From: [Eubacterium] saphenum
GTDB lineage: Bacteria > Bacillota > Clostridia > Oscillospirales > Ruminococcaceae
Direction: 5' to 3'
Assembly: GCA_004555855.1 (NCBI GenBank)
Contig: SFJQ01000018.1
Location: 1 to 22,559, forward strand
DNA: 22,559 bases
Both the position numbers and the translations under genes were made by a program. The notes below the pieces were generated by a model, which did no database searches, had not been told where the DNA came from, and saw only the letters and a list, made by a program, of their open reading frames with translations. Shown one piece after another: positions 1 through 6,816 of the stretch. Position 1 is the stretch's first letter, and every line of letters begins with the position of its first letter.

Positions 1-40
1 ACTGCCGTTGCAGCTGCGGAAAAGGTTGCAGAAAAATTCA

Positions 41-73
41 AAAAAAATTTCCCCTCGGATTTACCAAGGGGAA
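41..73 (-). terminator. Intrinsic terminator after SCP2-like gene
   Basis: Read on the minus strand, a 7-bp stem (positions 67-73 with 49-55, TTCCCCT/AGGGGAA type) is followed by a run of seven T (complement of 41-47). It starts nine bases after the stop codon at 82, so it closes the ilvE-to-SCP2 gene train. Positions 1-40 further out show no feature I can support. Confidence 0.85.
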
Positions 74-81
74 TTTTGTGT

Positions 82-408
82 TTAATCCTCTTTATTCACA
101 AGCTTTGAGAACTCAAGCGCTTTTCCAAGGTCGCCGTTTACTTTCAGCTTTCCGAGCGTGTAGGCAGCCACGGGATTCAGCTTTCCGTCGATGAATTTCA
201 GGAAATTTTCCGCTGTCATCACAATCTCGCAGCTCCTGTCGTTGTACTCGTAAGGCTCAACGTTTACCTTTTTGTCCTTGATTTCAACATAGAAAACGCC
301 GCCGTTTTTGCCCGTGAGCGTCACCATTACCGCGAGAAAATCCGTCTTCGTTGCGTCAATCTGCTTGCTCTTCTCGCGTACAAGTTCTACAATTTCTTCA
401 AATTTCAT
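82..408 (-). CDS. SCP2 sterol-binding-domain-like small protein
   Basis: A 108-residue protein with the layout of stand-alone bacterial SCP2-like domains: an N-terminal helix, a central beta sheet (around residues 25-65, including GGVFYVEIKDKKV) and a C-terminal segment where KLKVNGDLGKALEFSKL matches the conserved 'G.l.v.Gd...a..f..lf' end of the family. The family binds lipids or other hydrophobic ligands in a tunnel; the physiological ligand of small bacterial versions is unknown. The protein has no signal peptide and is probably cytoplasmic. The start is supported by a strong AAGGAG site 7 bases upstream of the ATG. It lies 21 bp after glyS and is followed by a terminator, so it is the last gene of its transcript. 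Family call fairly sure, function unknown. Confidence 0.75.
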   Translation of the reverse strand: MKFEEIVELVREKSKQIDATKTDFLAVMVTLTGKNGGVFYVEIKDKKVNVEPYEYNDRSCEIVMTAENFLKFIDGKLNPVAAYTLGKLKVNGDLGKALEFSKLVNKED

Positions 409-429
409 AGGTTTACTCCTTATCGGAAA

Positions 430-1806
430 TCAAAACGCAAGTCTTTCCTCAATATATGCCTTAACCTCGGAAATCGGTATTCTGACCTGCTCCATTGTGT
501 CGCGCTCGCGTATCGTCACGCAACCGTCTGTTTCGCTGTCGAAATCGTAGGTTACGCAGAAAGGCGTGCCGATTTCGTCCTGACGGCGATAGCGCTTGCC
601 GATTGCTCCCGCTTCATCAAAATCCACAGGGAAGCTCTTTGAAAGCTCCTCGAAAAGCTCGGTTGCCTTCTCGGAAAGCTTCTTCGACAAAGGCAGAATT
701 GCCGCTTTGACAGGCGCAAGAGCGGGGTGGAAGTGCATAACGTTTCTCGTTGTGCCGTCCTCGAGCTGCTCCTCATCATAAGCATCGCACACAATCGCAA
801 GGAACAGACGCTCAACGCCAAGCGACGGCTCGATAACGTAAGGAACGTACTTTTCATTGGTTTCGGGGTCAAAGTATTCAAGAGATTTTCCGCTCGTTTT
901 GATGTGCTGGTTGAGGTCGTAATCGGTTCTGTCCGCAACTCCCCAAAGCTCGCCCCAGCCAAACGGGAACAGGTACTCAAAGTCTGTCGTTGCCTTGGAG
1001 TAGAAGCAAAGCTCCTCGGGAGAGTGGTCGCGCAGACGGAGATTCTCCTCCTTGATACCGAGCGACAGGAGGAAGTTCTTGCAGTAGCTTCTCCAGTACT
1101 CAAACCACTCCAAATCCGTGCCGGGCTTGCAGAAAAACTCAAGCTCCATCTGCTCAAACTCGCGTACACGGAAGATGAACTGTCCGGGGGTTATCTCGTT
1201 TCTGAAGGATTTTCCCACCTGTGCTACTCCGAACGGCACTTTTTTGCGCGATGTTCTCTGGATATTCGCGAAGTTTACGAAAATGCCCTGAGCGGTTTCC
1301 GGACGAAGATACAAGTCGTTCTTGCTGTCCTCGGTTACGCCCTGAGCCGTTTTGAACATCAGGTTGAACTGGCGGATATCGGTGAAATTCGTGCTTCCGC
1401 AATTCGGGCACTTGATTCCCTTTTCGCGGATATACTCAACCATTTTCTCGTTTGACCAGCCGTTTGCATCGGTTTCGCCGAAGTCCTCGATAAGCTTATC
1501 GGCGCGATGACGGGTTTTGCAGTCCTTGCAGTCCATCAGCGGGTCGGAAAAGCCGCCGACGTGTCCCGAAGCTACCCATGTCTGCGGGTTCATCAGAATT
1601 GCGCTGTCAAGTCCAACGTTGTACTTGTTCTCCTGTATGAACTTCTTGCGCCAAGCCTTTTTGATGTTCTCCTTCAGCTCAACGCCCAAAGGTCCGTAAT
1701 CCCAAGTGTTTGCAAGTCCGCCGTAGATTTCACTTCCCGGATATACAAATCCTCTGTGAATACAAAGCGTCTTAATCGTATCGAGAGATTTCTGCTTGTT
1801 GTCCAT
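430..1806 (-). CDS. glyS: Glycyl-tRNA synthetase, single-chain alpha2 type
   Basis: A 458-residue class II aminoacyl-tRNA synthetase that charges tRNA-Gly with glycine in the cytoplasm. Class II motif 2 is visible (FRNEITPGQFIFRVREFEQ) and motif 3 near EPSLGVERLFLA; the N-terminus GFVYPGSEIYGGLANTWDYG is typical of the dimeric eukaryote/archaeal-like bacterial GlyRS. Two CxxC pairs (CKDC and CPNC, about residues 94-135) form the usual zinc-binding insertion, and an anticodon-binding domain fills the C-terminus. The frame stays open upstream to 1896, but I chose the ATG at 1806: it matches the family N-terminus and length (about 460) and has AAAGG about 9 bases upstream. No T-box leader is present in the 99-bp gap upstream, although many Firmicute aminoacyl-tRNA synthetase genes have one. 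Confidence 0.97.
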   Translation of the reverse strand: MDNKQKSLDTIKTLCIHRGFVYPGSEIYGGLANTWDYGPLGVELKENIKKAWRKKFIQENKYNVGLDSAILMNPQTWVASGHVGGFSDPLMDCKDCKTRHRADKLIEDFGETDANGWSNEKMVEYIREKGIKCPNCGSTNFTDIRQFNLMFKTAQGVTEDSKNDLYLRPETAQGIFVNFANIQRTSRKKVPFGVAQVGKSFRNEITPGQFIFRVREFEQMELEFFCKPGTDLEWFEYWRSYCKNFLLSLGIKEENLRLRDHSPEELCFYSKATTDFEYLFPFGWGELWGVADRTDYDLNQHIKTSGKSLEYFDPETNEKYVPYVIEPSLGVERLFLAIVCDAYDEEQLEDGTTRNVMHFHPALAPVKAAILPLSKKLSEKATELFEELSKSFPVDFDEAGAIGKRYRRQDEIGTPFCVTYDFDSETDGCVTIRERDTMEQVRIPISEVKAYIEERLAF

Positions 1807-1845
1807 AAATATTTTACCTTTCATTATTATTGCTTTATTGCGAAA

Positions 1846-1872
1846 CCGCGCGCGACAGGTCGCTTTCCGCGG
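1846..1872 (-). other. GC-rich hairpin in the gap before glyS
   Basis: CCGCG (1846-1850) pairs with CGCGG (1868-1872), and inside it GCGA (1852-1855) pairs with TCGC (1860-1863). On the minus strand it is followed by only TTT, so it is at best a weak terminator between the lipoprotein gene and glyS, or a leader structure. I found no convincing promoter in this 99-bp gap. Confidence 0.35.
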
Positions 1873-1905
1873 ACTTCTTTTTTCGGGAAACGACATTCTA
1901 CCGTG

Positions 1906-2430
1906 TTATTGAACGCTTTCTACTCCGACTTTGTCGGCGCTCAGCTCCATTTCAATCTTTAAGAAAATCATCGGGAAGGTGTCTTCGGTCGAGTTATTCG
2001 CGTGCTCGGCTATTCGCTTTGATATTTCCTCAAGCTCGGCAACGCTCTTCGCTTCAAACATCTTCCTGTGAAGCTCCAGCTGCTCGTATTCCCACGATTC
2101 CATCGCCGCAATCAGCTTTTTGTGCAATTCCTCGTACTTTTCGGGCGGATTTATCTCACAAAACTCCTTAAATGACTGCTCGCGCAGCTTCAAGGCAGGC
2201 TGCGCTTTTTCCGAGTTTTCCGAGAACTCCTTCAATGCCGCTTCGTTTACCTCAAGCGGAGTAAGCTCTATCAGGTCAAGCACAGAGTTCAGGTATTTGT
2301 CCCATGCGCTTTCCAGCTGAGTTTTGTATTCCTCGGCGCTGAGCCGCTTGTTTTGTTCATACGAACAGCCGCAGAGCAGTATTATCGGCAAAATCAGGGC
2401 TATTGCAAGAGAAACCGCGCGTTTGGTCAT
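1906..2430 (-). CDS. Putative small lipoprotein, helical, unknown function
   Basis: A 174-residue protein with a lipoprotein signal peptide: basic MTKR, a hydrophobic stretch and lipobox LCGC with Cys22 as the lipidation site, so it should be anchored on the outer face of the membrane. The rest is charged and predicted by eye to be mainly alpha-helical (many E/K/L heptad-like stretches, residues 30-150), with no motif I recognise. The start is set by AAAGGAGC 6 bases before the ATG. It follows the serine-rich lipoprotein gene by 46 bp and precedes glyS by 99 bp. The central block FKEFCEINPPEKYEELHKKL resembles a block in that neighbour, suggesting an old tandem duplication. Lipoprotein call is firm, role unknown. 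Confidence 0.8.
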   Translation of the reverse strand: MTKRAVSLAIALILPIILLCGCSYEQNKRLSAEEYKTQLESAWDKYLNSVLDLIELTPLEVNEAALKEFSENSEKAQPALKLREQSFKEFCEINPPEKYEELHKKLIAAMESWEYEQLELHRKMFEAKSVAELEEISKRIAEHANNSTEDTFPMIFLKIEMELSADKVGVESVQ

Positions 2431-2476
2431 AGAAGCTCCTTTGTTTTTGCTGCTTTCAGCACAAAATGTCGGGAAA

Positions 2477-3301
2477 TCAGAAATTGCTCAGCACCTCGAG
2501 CATCTGCCCGTCTTCCGTCGGCTCAATCGCGGGTTCGTGGTTAAGGGCGGCGACTATGTTCAGGCAATGCGTTGTAAACTCGCTTCTGTTGTCGGGGCGA
2601 ATAGACAGCGTTCTTGCCTCCATTTCGTCATAATCGATAACGCCGTTTGCGTAATCCAACAGAACCGCGTTTATTTCACGCTCGATTTCCGCCGCTTTCA
2701 TCATAGCACTGTGTCGGGCGGCGTATTCCTGCGGCACGGTCATCTTCTCAAACTTGTCAAGACCCGCGTTTTTTGCTTCCGCTGCCCCGCGCGCAACCTC
2801 GGGAGAAGTCCCCGGAAACGCTCCGCTAACATACTCGAAATAGTTTGCTATCATCTCTTCGTAGTATTTTTGCAATGCGGGATTGCTTTCGACAGGAGCG
2901 CTTGATTCGGGCGTGCTTGAAGTGGATTCGGGAATGCTTGAGGTGGATTCCGTTACGCTTGAAGTTGATTCCGAAGCGCTTGTGCTTGATTCCGGAGTGC
3001 TTGAAGTTGATTCCGATGAACTTGCGCTTGATTCCGAAGCGCTTGAAGTTGATTCCGGAGTGCTTGAGGTGGATTCGGGAATGCTTGAGGTGGATTCCGT
3101 TTCGCTTGAAGTTGATTCCGACGAACTTGCGCTTGATTCCGTTACGCTTGAAGTTGATTCGGGCGTAATTGAGCTTGATTCGGGTAAACTAGTGCTCGAT
3201 TCGGGTAAGCTTGCACTCGATTCTGTTTTATCGTTACAGCCGCAAAGCAATATGGCTGATACAGCAAGTGCTGCGACTAGTGCTGAAATGTGTTTTCTCA
3301 T
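2477..3301 (-). CDS. Putative lipoprotein with Ser/Glu heptad-repeat spacer
   Basis: A 274-residue protein. Signal peptide MRKHISALVAALAVSAILLC ends in lipobox LCGC (Cys22). Residues about 27-138 are a low-complexity spacer of some 15 heptads of the form E-S-S/T-x-S-x-x, then a folded-looking, mostly helical domain of about 135 residues. Such spacers are usual in surface lipoproteins of Gram-positives, lifting the domain through the wall; Ser/Thr glycosylation is possible but unproven. An in-frame TTG at 3313 would add four residues, but the ATG at 3301 has GAGGAC 5-6 bases upstream and gives a standard signal peptide. The C-terminal domain aligns loosely with the next lipoprotein (LDKFEKMTVPQEYAARHSAM). 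It starts 32 bp after the ilvE stop; no terminator lies between. Function unknown. Confidence 0.82.
   Translation of the reverse strand: MRKHISALVAALAVSAILLCGCNDKTESSASLPESSTSLPESSSITPESTSSVTESSASSSESTSSETESTSSIPESTSSTPESTSSASESSASSSESTSSTPESSTSASESTSSVTESTSSIPESTSSTPESSAPVESNPALQKYYEEMIANYFEYVSGAFPGTSPEVARGAAEAKNAGLDKFEKMTVPQEYAARHSAMMKAAEIEREINAVLLDYANGVIDYDEMEARTLSIRPDNRSEFTTHCLNIVAALNHEPAIEPTEDGQMLEVLSNF
2888..3223 (-). repeat. 21-bp tandem repeat encoding Ser/Glu heptads
   Basis: About 15-16 degenerate 21-bp units inside the lipoprotein gene. Every seventh codon is Glu, and longer blocks recur (ESSASSSESTSS appears twice), which points to expansion by slippage or unequal recombination. 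Because of the periodicity the plus strand is also free of stops here, but that frame has no support as a gene. Confidence 0.9.
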
Positions 3302-3333
3302 AATTGTCCTCAAATGCGTTAAGATGCGGCTTA

Positions 3334-4398
3334 TCAGAGCTTCTCAATCCAGCCCATATCATCGGGCAGCTTGCCGTACTGAATGCCCGTCATCGTGTCA
3401 TAGAGGCGCTGAGTCAGCTTGCCTATCTTATTATTGCCGATTTCCATAACCTTATCGCCCCAGCGAAGGTGTCCGACAGGCGAAACTACCGCTGCCGTGC
3501 CCGTTCCGAATACCTCCTCGAGCTTGCCCGCGTCATAAGCGTCCGCAACCTCCTGAATGGAAATTCTGCGCTCGGTCGCCTTTATTCCCCACTTCTTGCA
3601 GAGTTCAAGAACGGATTTTCTCGTAATTCCGCTCAGAACCGACCCGTGAAGCGCAGGCGTTACAACCTCGCCGTCTATAACGAACATTATGTTCATCGAA
3701 CCGACTTCCTCTATGTACTTCTGCTCAATACCGTCAAGCCAGAGTACCTGAGAATAATTTATCTTGTGCGCGTCGTCCTGAGAATGCAGCGACGCCGCGT
3801 AGTTTCCGCCGGTCTTGGTAAAGCCCATTCCGCCGCGTACCGCTCTTACATACTTCGTTTCAACGTATATCGATACAGGCTCAAGTCCCGTTGAGTAATA
3901 TGCTCCCGACGGGCTCATTATTATCATAAAGTAATATTTATCGCCCGGACGAACGCCGAGGAACGGGTCTGCCGCGAATATAAACGGGCGTATGTACAAC
4001 GATGCGCCGTCCGTGTGCGGAACCCAATCCTTATCAACATCAACTACCGTGTGCAAAGCCTGCAATGCGTCCTCAACCGGTATCTGCGGAATTACAAGTC
4101 TTTCCGCCGATATATTCATTCTCTTGAAATTCTCCTCGGGACGGAAAAACTGAATCGAACCGTCTGCCGTTCTGTATGCCTTCAACCCCTCGAATATCTC
4201 CTGCCCATAGTGCAATACCATTGCCGCAGGTGACAGCTCAATATTTCCGTAGGGCACTACTCTCGCATCGTGCCAGCCCATTCCCGTATCATAATCCATC
4301 ACGAACATGTGGTCTGTAAAAATATGTCCAAATCCCAGCTTGGACTCGTCCTCCGGCTTTGCCTTCGGCGTTTTCGTCTTTTCAATCCTGATTTCCAT
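3334..4398 (-). CDS. ilvE: Branched-chain amino acid aminotransferase
   Basis: A 354-residue fold-type IV PLP enzyme that interconverts Leu/Ile/Val and their 2-oxo acids with glutamate/2-oxoglutarate, in the cytoplasm. The catalytic lysine is expected at Lys195 in GFTKTGGNYAAS; EVGSMNIMFV, SGITRKSV and FGTGTAAVVSPVG are further conserved stretches of the IlvE/BCAT group, and YIRPFIFAADPFLGV is typical of the longer BCAT subfamily. The frame runs up to an ATG at 4488, but that ATG lies in the -10 box of the promoter; the ATG at 4398 has AAGGAAGG 8 bases upstream and gives the family length. The leader is about 80 nt and shows no T-box or leader peptide that I recognise. It heads a same-strand train with two lipoprotein genes and glyS. 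Confidence 0.96.
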   Translation of the reverse strand: MEIRIEKTKTPKAKPEDESKLGFGHIFTDHMFVMDYDTGMGWHDARVVPYGNIELSPAAMVLHYGQEIFEGLKAYRTADGSIQFFRPEENFKRMNISAERLVIPQIPVEDALQALHTVVDVDKDWVPHTDGASLYIRPFIFAADPFLGVRPGDKYYFMIIMSPSGAYYSTGLEPVSIYVETKYVRAVRGGMGFTKTGGNYAASLHSQDDAHKINYSQVLWLDGIEQKYIEEVGSMNIMFVIDGEVVTPALHGSVLSGITRKSVLELCKKWGIKATERRISIQEVADAYDAGKLEEVFGTGTAAVVSPVGHLRWGDKVMEIGNNKIGKLTQRLYDTMTGIQYGKLPDDMGWIEKL

Positions 4399-4486
4399 AA
4401 TTTCTACCTTCCTTTTTACAACTTCGGGAGCGGGAACACAACCCCTTTTGCAAGCCGGTTTCCTTCTCGCTTCATTTTTCTCTATC

Positions 4487-4515
4487 ATTTTACCACTTTT
4501 CTGCTAAATTGTCAA
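4487..4515 (-). promoter_or_regulatory. SigA-type promoter of ilvE
   Basis: On the minus strand TTGACA (4510-4515) and TAAAAT (4487-4492) are separated by exactly 17 bp. Predicted transcript start is near 4480, giving a leader of about 80 nt to the ilvE ATG at 4398. This also rules out translation from the ATG at 4488. Confidence 0.88.
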
Positions 4516-4544
4516 GGGTTACTACATACAACTTTATCCCTTTT

Positions 4545-4569
4545 ATCCCCTCTTTTTTGGGGATTTTTT
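4545..4569 (+). terminator. Terminator-like hairpin upstream of ilvE promoter
   Basis: ATCCCC (4545-4550) pairs with GGGGAT (4559-4564), loop of eight, followed by a T-run to 4569 on the plus strand. No plus-strand gene precedes it, so it could stop antisense transcription coming from the repeat side or be a by-product of the element. On the minus strand it lacks a T-run. Confidence 0.4.
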
Positions 4570-4597
4570 CGGGTTTTCCTCTTCCCGCTCCCACCAG

Positions 4598-4721
4598 CGC
4601 GGTTCTCGTTTGTTTTCCGCAGGAAAACCACGAAGCGTAGCGGAGTGAAATTTGCGCAGCAAATTTAAACGAGAACCGCGGCTTTTCCGAAGCCACCCCG
4701 TAGGGGTGGGTGAGGAAAAGC
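4598..4721 (+). repeat. Structured dispersed repeat, copy 1 (cruciform element)
   Basis: A 124-bp element also present at 10868-10994 in the same orientation. A 14-bp perfect inverted repeat (4598-4611 with 4667-4680) encloses three abutting hairpins with no bases left over: A 4612-4628 (7-bp stem, loop GCA), B 4629-4647 (8 positions, loop GTA, three central purine mismatches), C 4648-4666 (8-bp stem, loop GCA). A fourth hairpin D, 4681-4721, has outer stem GCTTTTCC/GGAAAAGC and inner stem CCACCCC/GGGGTGG with loop GTA. It fills the gap between the membrane-protein gene (stop at 4744) and the ilvE promoter. The 345-bp gap 4399-4743 holds this element, the hairpin at 4545, the ilvE promoter and leader, and nothing else I can support. 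Confidence 0.9.
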
Positions 4722-4743
4722 TCACGCAGGAAGCCGGTTTGCG

Positions 4744-5478
4744 CTACTTCCAGTTCCTGCTGAAGCTCACGCTCGGCTCTTCCAGCGCGGGATTTGACGT
4801 GTGCAGCTTTTTGCGCTTCGCCACAGGTACATAATCCGAGATATTGAACGGCTTCTTTTCGGGCGCGTTTCTGAACTGCTCACAGAAGAAATTCACCGCT
4901 TTCTCCAGCTTCTTCGTGTTCCCGAAACGGTCCTTTATCACCAGCACGGGCATTTCCTCGAAAAGCCGCTCGTTCAGCTCCGCGCTGTCAAATTCAAGGT
5001 TTCCGTCCTCGGATATGTGATAGCCCAGACGGTTGCTTTCCTGAAAATAACAGCGGATTTCTCCCTTGAACGTAAGGTTGTGCGGAGCGGTTTTCGCATC
5101 GCGCGATACCGACTCCAAATTCTCAAAAGGTATGTAATAAAGCCGACGCAATATCACTCTTTCACCAAAATGCACATATTCTCCCGCGTACTCGCTGTAC
5201 ACCATTCCTTTCGGCAGAAAATCAAAATAGGTATATTTGCTGTGGCGGCGCTTGCGTTTTTCCGTGATGTAAACAGCGGAAAATGCGAAAATCATTCCCA
5301 GAAGCACAAATCCACCTATGATTGCCAGCAGCAGATACACTATATCCGAGCCGAAATTCAGCACAATGTTTACCGTGCAAAACGTGCAGACCGCAAAAAC
5401 CGACATCGCCACAAGTATCATAATATGCCGCAGCCGCTCGCTGTATTTCCCGACTTCCGCGTGGAAAAAGTACTTCAC
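4744..5478 (-). CDS. Membrane protein with two TM helices, unknown function
   Basis: From the GTG at 5478 it encodes 244 residues. Two hydrophobic helices (roughly residues 18-40, MILVAMSVFAVCTFCTVNIV, and 46-70, VYLLLAIIGGFVLLGMIF) are followed by a basic stretch EKRKRRHSK and a soluble, probably cytoplasmic domain of about 165 residues rich in beta-like segments (VHFGERVILRRLYYIPFENL). This layout is shared by several uncharacterised Firmicute families whose soluble part resembles a PH-like fold, but I do not recognise a specific family. The frame continues to an ATG at 5556, which would overlap the preceding gene by 50 bp and add a basic, unmotivated extension; I prefer GTG 5478 with a weak AAGAAG site. 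It lies 28 bp after the CDF gene, likely co-transcribed. Start uncertain. Confidence 0.65.
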   Translation of the reverse strand: MKYFFHAEVGKYSERLRHIMILVAMSVFAVCTFCTVNIVLNFGSDIVYLLLAIIGGFVLLGMIFAFSAVYITEKRKRRHSKYTYFDFLPKGMVYSEYAGEYVHFGERVILRRLYYIPFENLESVSRDAKTAPHNLTFKGEIRCYFQESNRLGYHISEDGNLEFDSAELNERLFEEMPVLVIKDRFGNTKKLEKAVNFFCEQFRNAPEKKPFNISDYVPVAKRKKLHTSNPALEEPSVSFSRNWK

Positions 5479-5506
5479 ATTATCACTTCTTTTCTGATGT
5501 TTTCGG

Positions 5507-6700
5507 TCAGCCCTCGCTGTCCGAGGACTTCTGTATGCTCGCATAACCGCTGTCAAACGAAATTATACAGCGGCACTCGGGGAATTTCACCGAAATAAAC
5601 CGCGAAATTTCCTCCTTCAGCTCCTGCTCGGATAAACCGCAGTCGGGTGGAACAACGCAATCGAATATCACCTTTGTTTCCTCGGCTGACGGTATCGTCC
5701 GCAGGTCGTGTATAGTTATCCGCTCGTCAATCTTTTTCACTATCTCGCAAAGTTCCGTATTGATTTGTCCCTCAAGGCTGCCGCCCGAGGCAATCGGGTC
5801 GGGATGAACCAGCATATTCAGTCCGTCACGGAGGAAATCCCGCTCGATTTTATCGATAATCTTGTGGCACTCGGGGAGCGTCATATTCTCGGGTACTTCA
5901 ACGTGAACCGACGCAAACTGCCGCCCCGGTCCATAGTCGTGTATCATCAGGTCGTGCGTTCCCACAACTCCCTCATAAGAGAGTATCTTCGTGCGTATAC
6001 GCTCAACCTGCTCCTCATCGGGCGCTTTCCCCAAAAGCGGATTCATCGCTTCCCTGATAAGTCCAACGCCACTGTACAAAATGAATACCGCAACAGCCGC
6101 CGCCATTATCCCGTCCAGCTTTATCCCGAAAAAGTGCGAAATCAGGAACGCCGCCAGAACCGTACTTGTTGTGATAACATCGTTTCGGCTGTCCGCAGAG
6201 GTCGCGCGGAGCGTTTCCGAATGGATTTTCTTGTCCAGTTTTCGGTTGAAGAGCATCATCCAGAATTTCACCAAAATCGATACCCCAAGCACCGCCGCCG
6301 GCAAAATCCCGAACTCAACCTCCGTGGGATTTATGATTTTGTCGATACCGTCGCGAAGCAGCTCAAAGCCGATTGCGATAATCAGCGCCGCTACTGTAAA
6401 TCCCGCCAGATACTCGTATCTGCCGTGACCGTATGGGTGCTCGCGGTCGGCGGTTTTTTCGCTCAGCTTGAAACCGATAAGGCTGATTACACTCGAGGAC
6501 GCGTCCGAGAGATTGTTCGCGGCGTCAGCGGTTATCGAAACGCTCCCCGATAAAATTCCCGCTATGAATTTCCCCACGCTGAGCAGAACGTTACACAAAA
6601 TCCCGACTTTGCCCGAGAGCTTGCCATACGCCGTTCTGACAGCCGGATTTTCCACGTTTTCATAATCTTTCACAAACGTCTTTACAAGTAAATTTGTCAT
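5507..6700 (-). CDS. Cation diffusion facilitator (CDF) family exporter, Mn-type site pattern
   Basis: A 397-residue inner-membrane metal/proton antiporter of the CDF family: an N-terminal transmembrane domain of about six helices (residues 30-220) and a cytoplasmic ferredoxin-like dimer domain (about 225-300), then a C-terminal extension of about 90 residues (IDERITIHDLRTIPSAEETK) that forms a second such domain in long members. Metal ligands: Asn62-x3-Asp66 in DAANNLSD (helix 2) and Asp170-x3-Asp174 in SADSRNDV (helix 5). In the family, N-x3-D plus D-x3-D goes with Mn export, whereas Zn exporters have H-x3-D in helix 5, so Mn is the likelier substrate. HPYGHGRYE after helix 2 is the usual conserved loop. 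Start: ATG at 6700 with AGGTGA upstream and its own promoter. Family sure, metal inferred. Confidence 0.93.
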   Translation of the reverse strand: MTNLLVKTFVKDYENVENPAVRTAYGKLSGKVGILCNVLLSVGKFIAGILSGSVSITADAANNLSDASSSVISLIGFKLSEKTADREHPYGHGRYEYLAGFTVAALIIAIGFELLRDGIDKIINPTEVEFGILPAAVLGVSILVKFWMMLFNRKLDKKIHSETLRATSADSRNDVITTSTVLAAFLISHFFGIKLDGIMAAAVAVFILYSGVGLIREAMNPLLGKAPDEEQVERIRTKILSYEGVVGTHDLMIHDYGPGRQFASVHVEVPENMTLPECHKIIDKIERDFLRDGLNMLVHPDPIASGGSLEGQINTELCEIVKKIDERITIHDLRTIPSAEETKVIFDCVVPPDCGLSEQELKEEISRFISVKFPECRCIISFDSGYASIQKSSDSEG

Positions 6701-6739
6701 AATTTCACCTGCTCGGATTGTAAAATTTATATTATTCTT

Positions 6740-6769
6740 ATTATAGCACTACAATATGCGGTTAGTCAA
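6740..6769 (-). promoter_or_regulatory. SigA-type promoter of the CDF exporter gene
   Basis: On the minus strand TTGACT (6764-6769) and TATAAT (6740-6745) are 18 bp apart. The leader to the ATG at 6700 would be about 33 nt. Its -35 box lies 11 bp from the -35 box of the divergent thi promoter; the two boxes form an inverted repeat GTCAAG/CTTGAC (6765-6770, 6780-6785). Confidence 0.8.
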
Positions 6770-6780
6770 GAATAAATTGC

Positions 6781-6809
6781 TTGACAAAGAGGGAAAAATG
6801 TGATAGAAT
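6781..6809 (+). promoter_or_regulatory. SigA-type promoter of the thi operon
   Basis: TTGACA (6781-6786) and TAGAAT (6804-6809) with a 17-bp spacer. Transcription is predicted to start at about 6816, i.e. exactly at the 5' edge of the TPP riboswitch. Confidence 0.9.
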
Positions 6810-6816
6810 AGAAGTG

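Noticed and set aside
1..105. Possible 3' end of a plus-strand gene at the left edge (an open frame with Ala/Lys-rich residues)
   Set aside because: The frame runs through the terminator hairpin and into the SCP2-like gene on the other strand; fewer than 40 codons are visible, so it cannot be supported.
1807..1905. T-box leader for glyS
   Set aside because: The gap is only 99 bp and contains no TGGNACCGCG-like core on the minus strand.
2883..3449. Long plus-strand open frame opposite the serine-rich lipoprotein
   Set aside because: It is the mirror of the 21-bp repeat, with no ribosome site, and continues into the ilvE antisense. The minus frame has signal peptide, lipobox and ribosome site.
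4598..4680. AGAACCGCG in the repeat read as a T-box core (GGTGGNACCGCG) for ilvE
   Set aside because: The T-box consensus is only partly matched, no specifier loop or terminator pairing fits, and the ilvE promoter lies downstream of it, so it would not be in the leader.
4490..4725. Small minus-strand ORFs across repeat copy 1
   Set aside because: They are explained by the structured repeat; indels between the two copies break the frame, and the pairing, not the peptide, is conserved.
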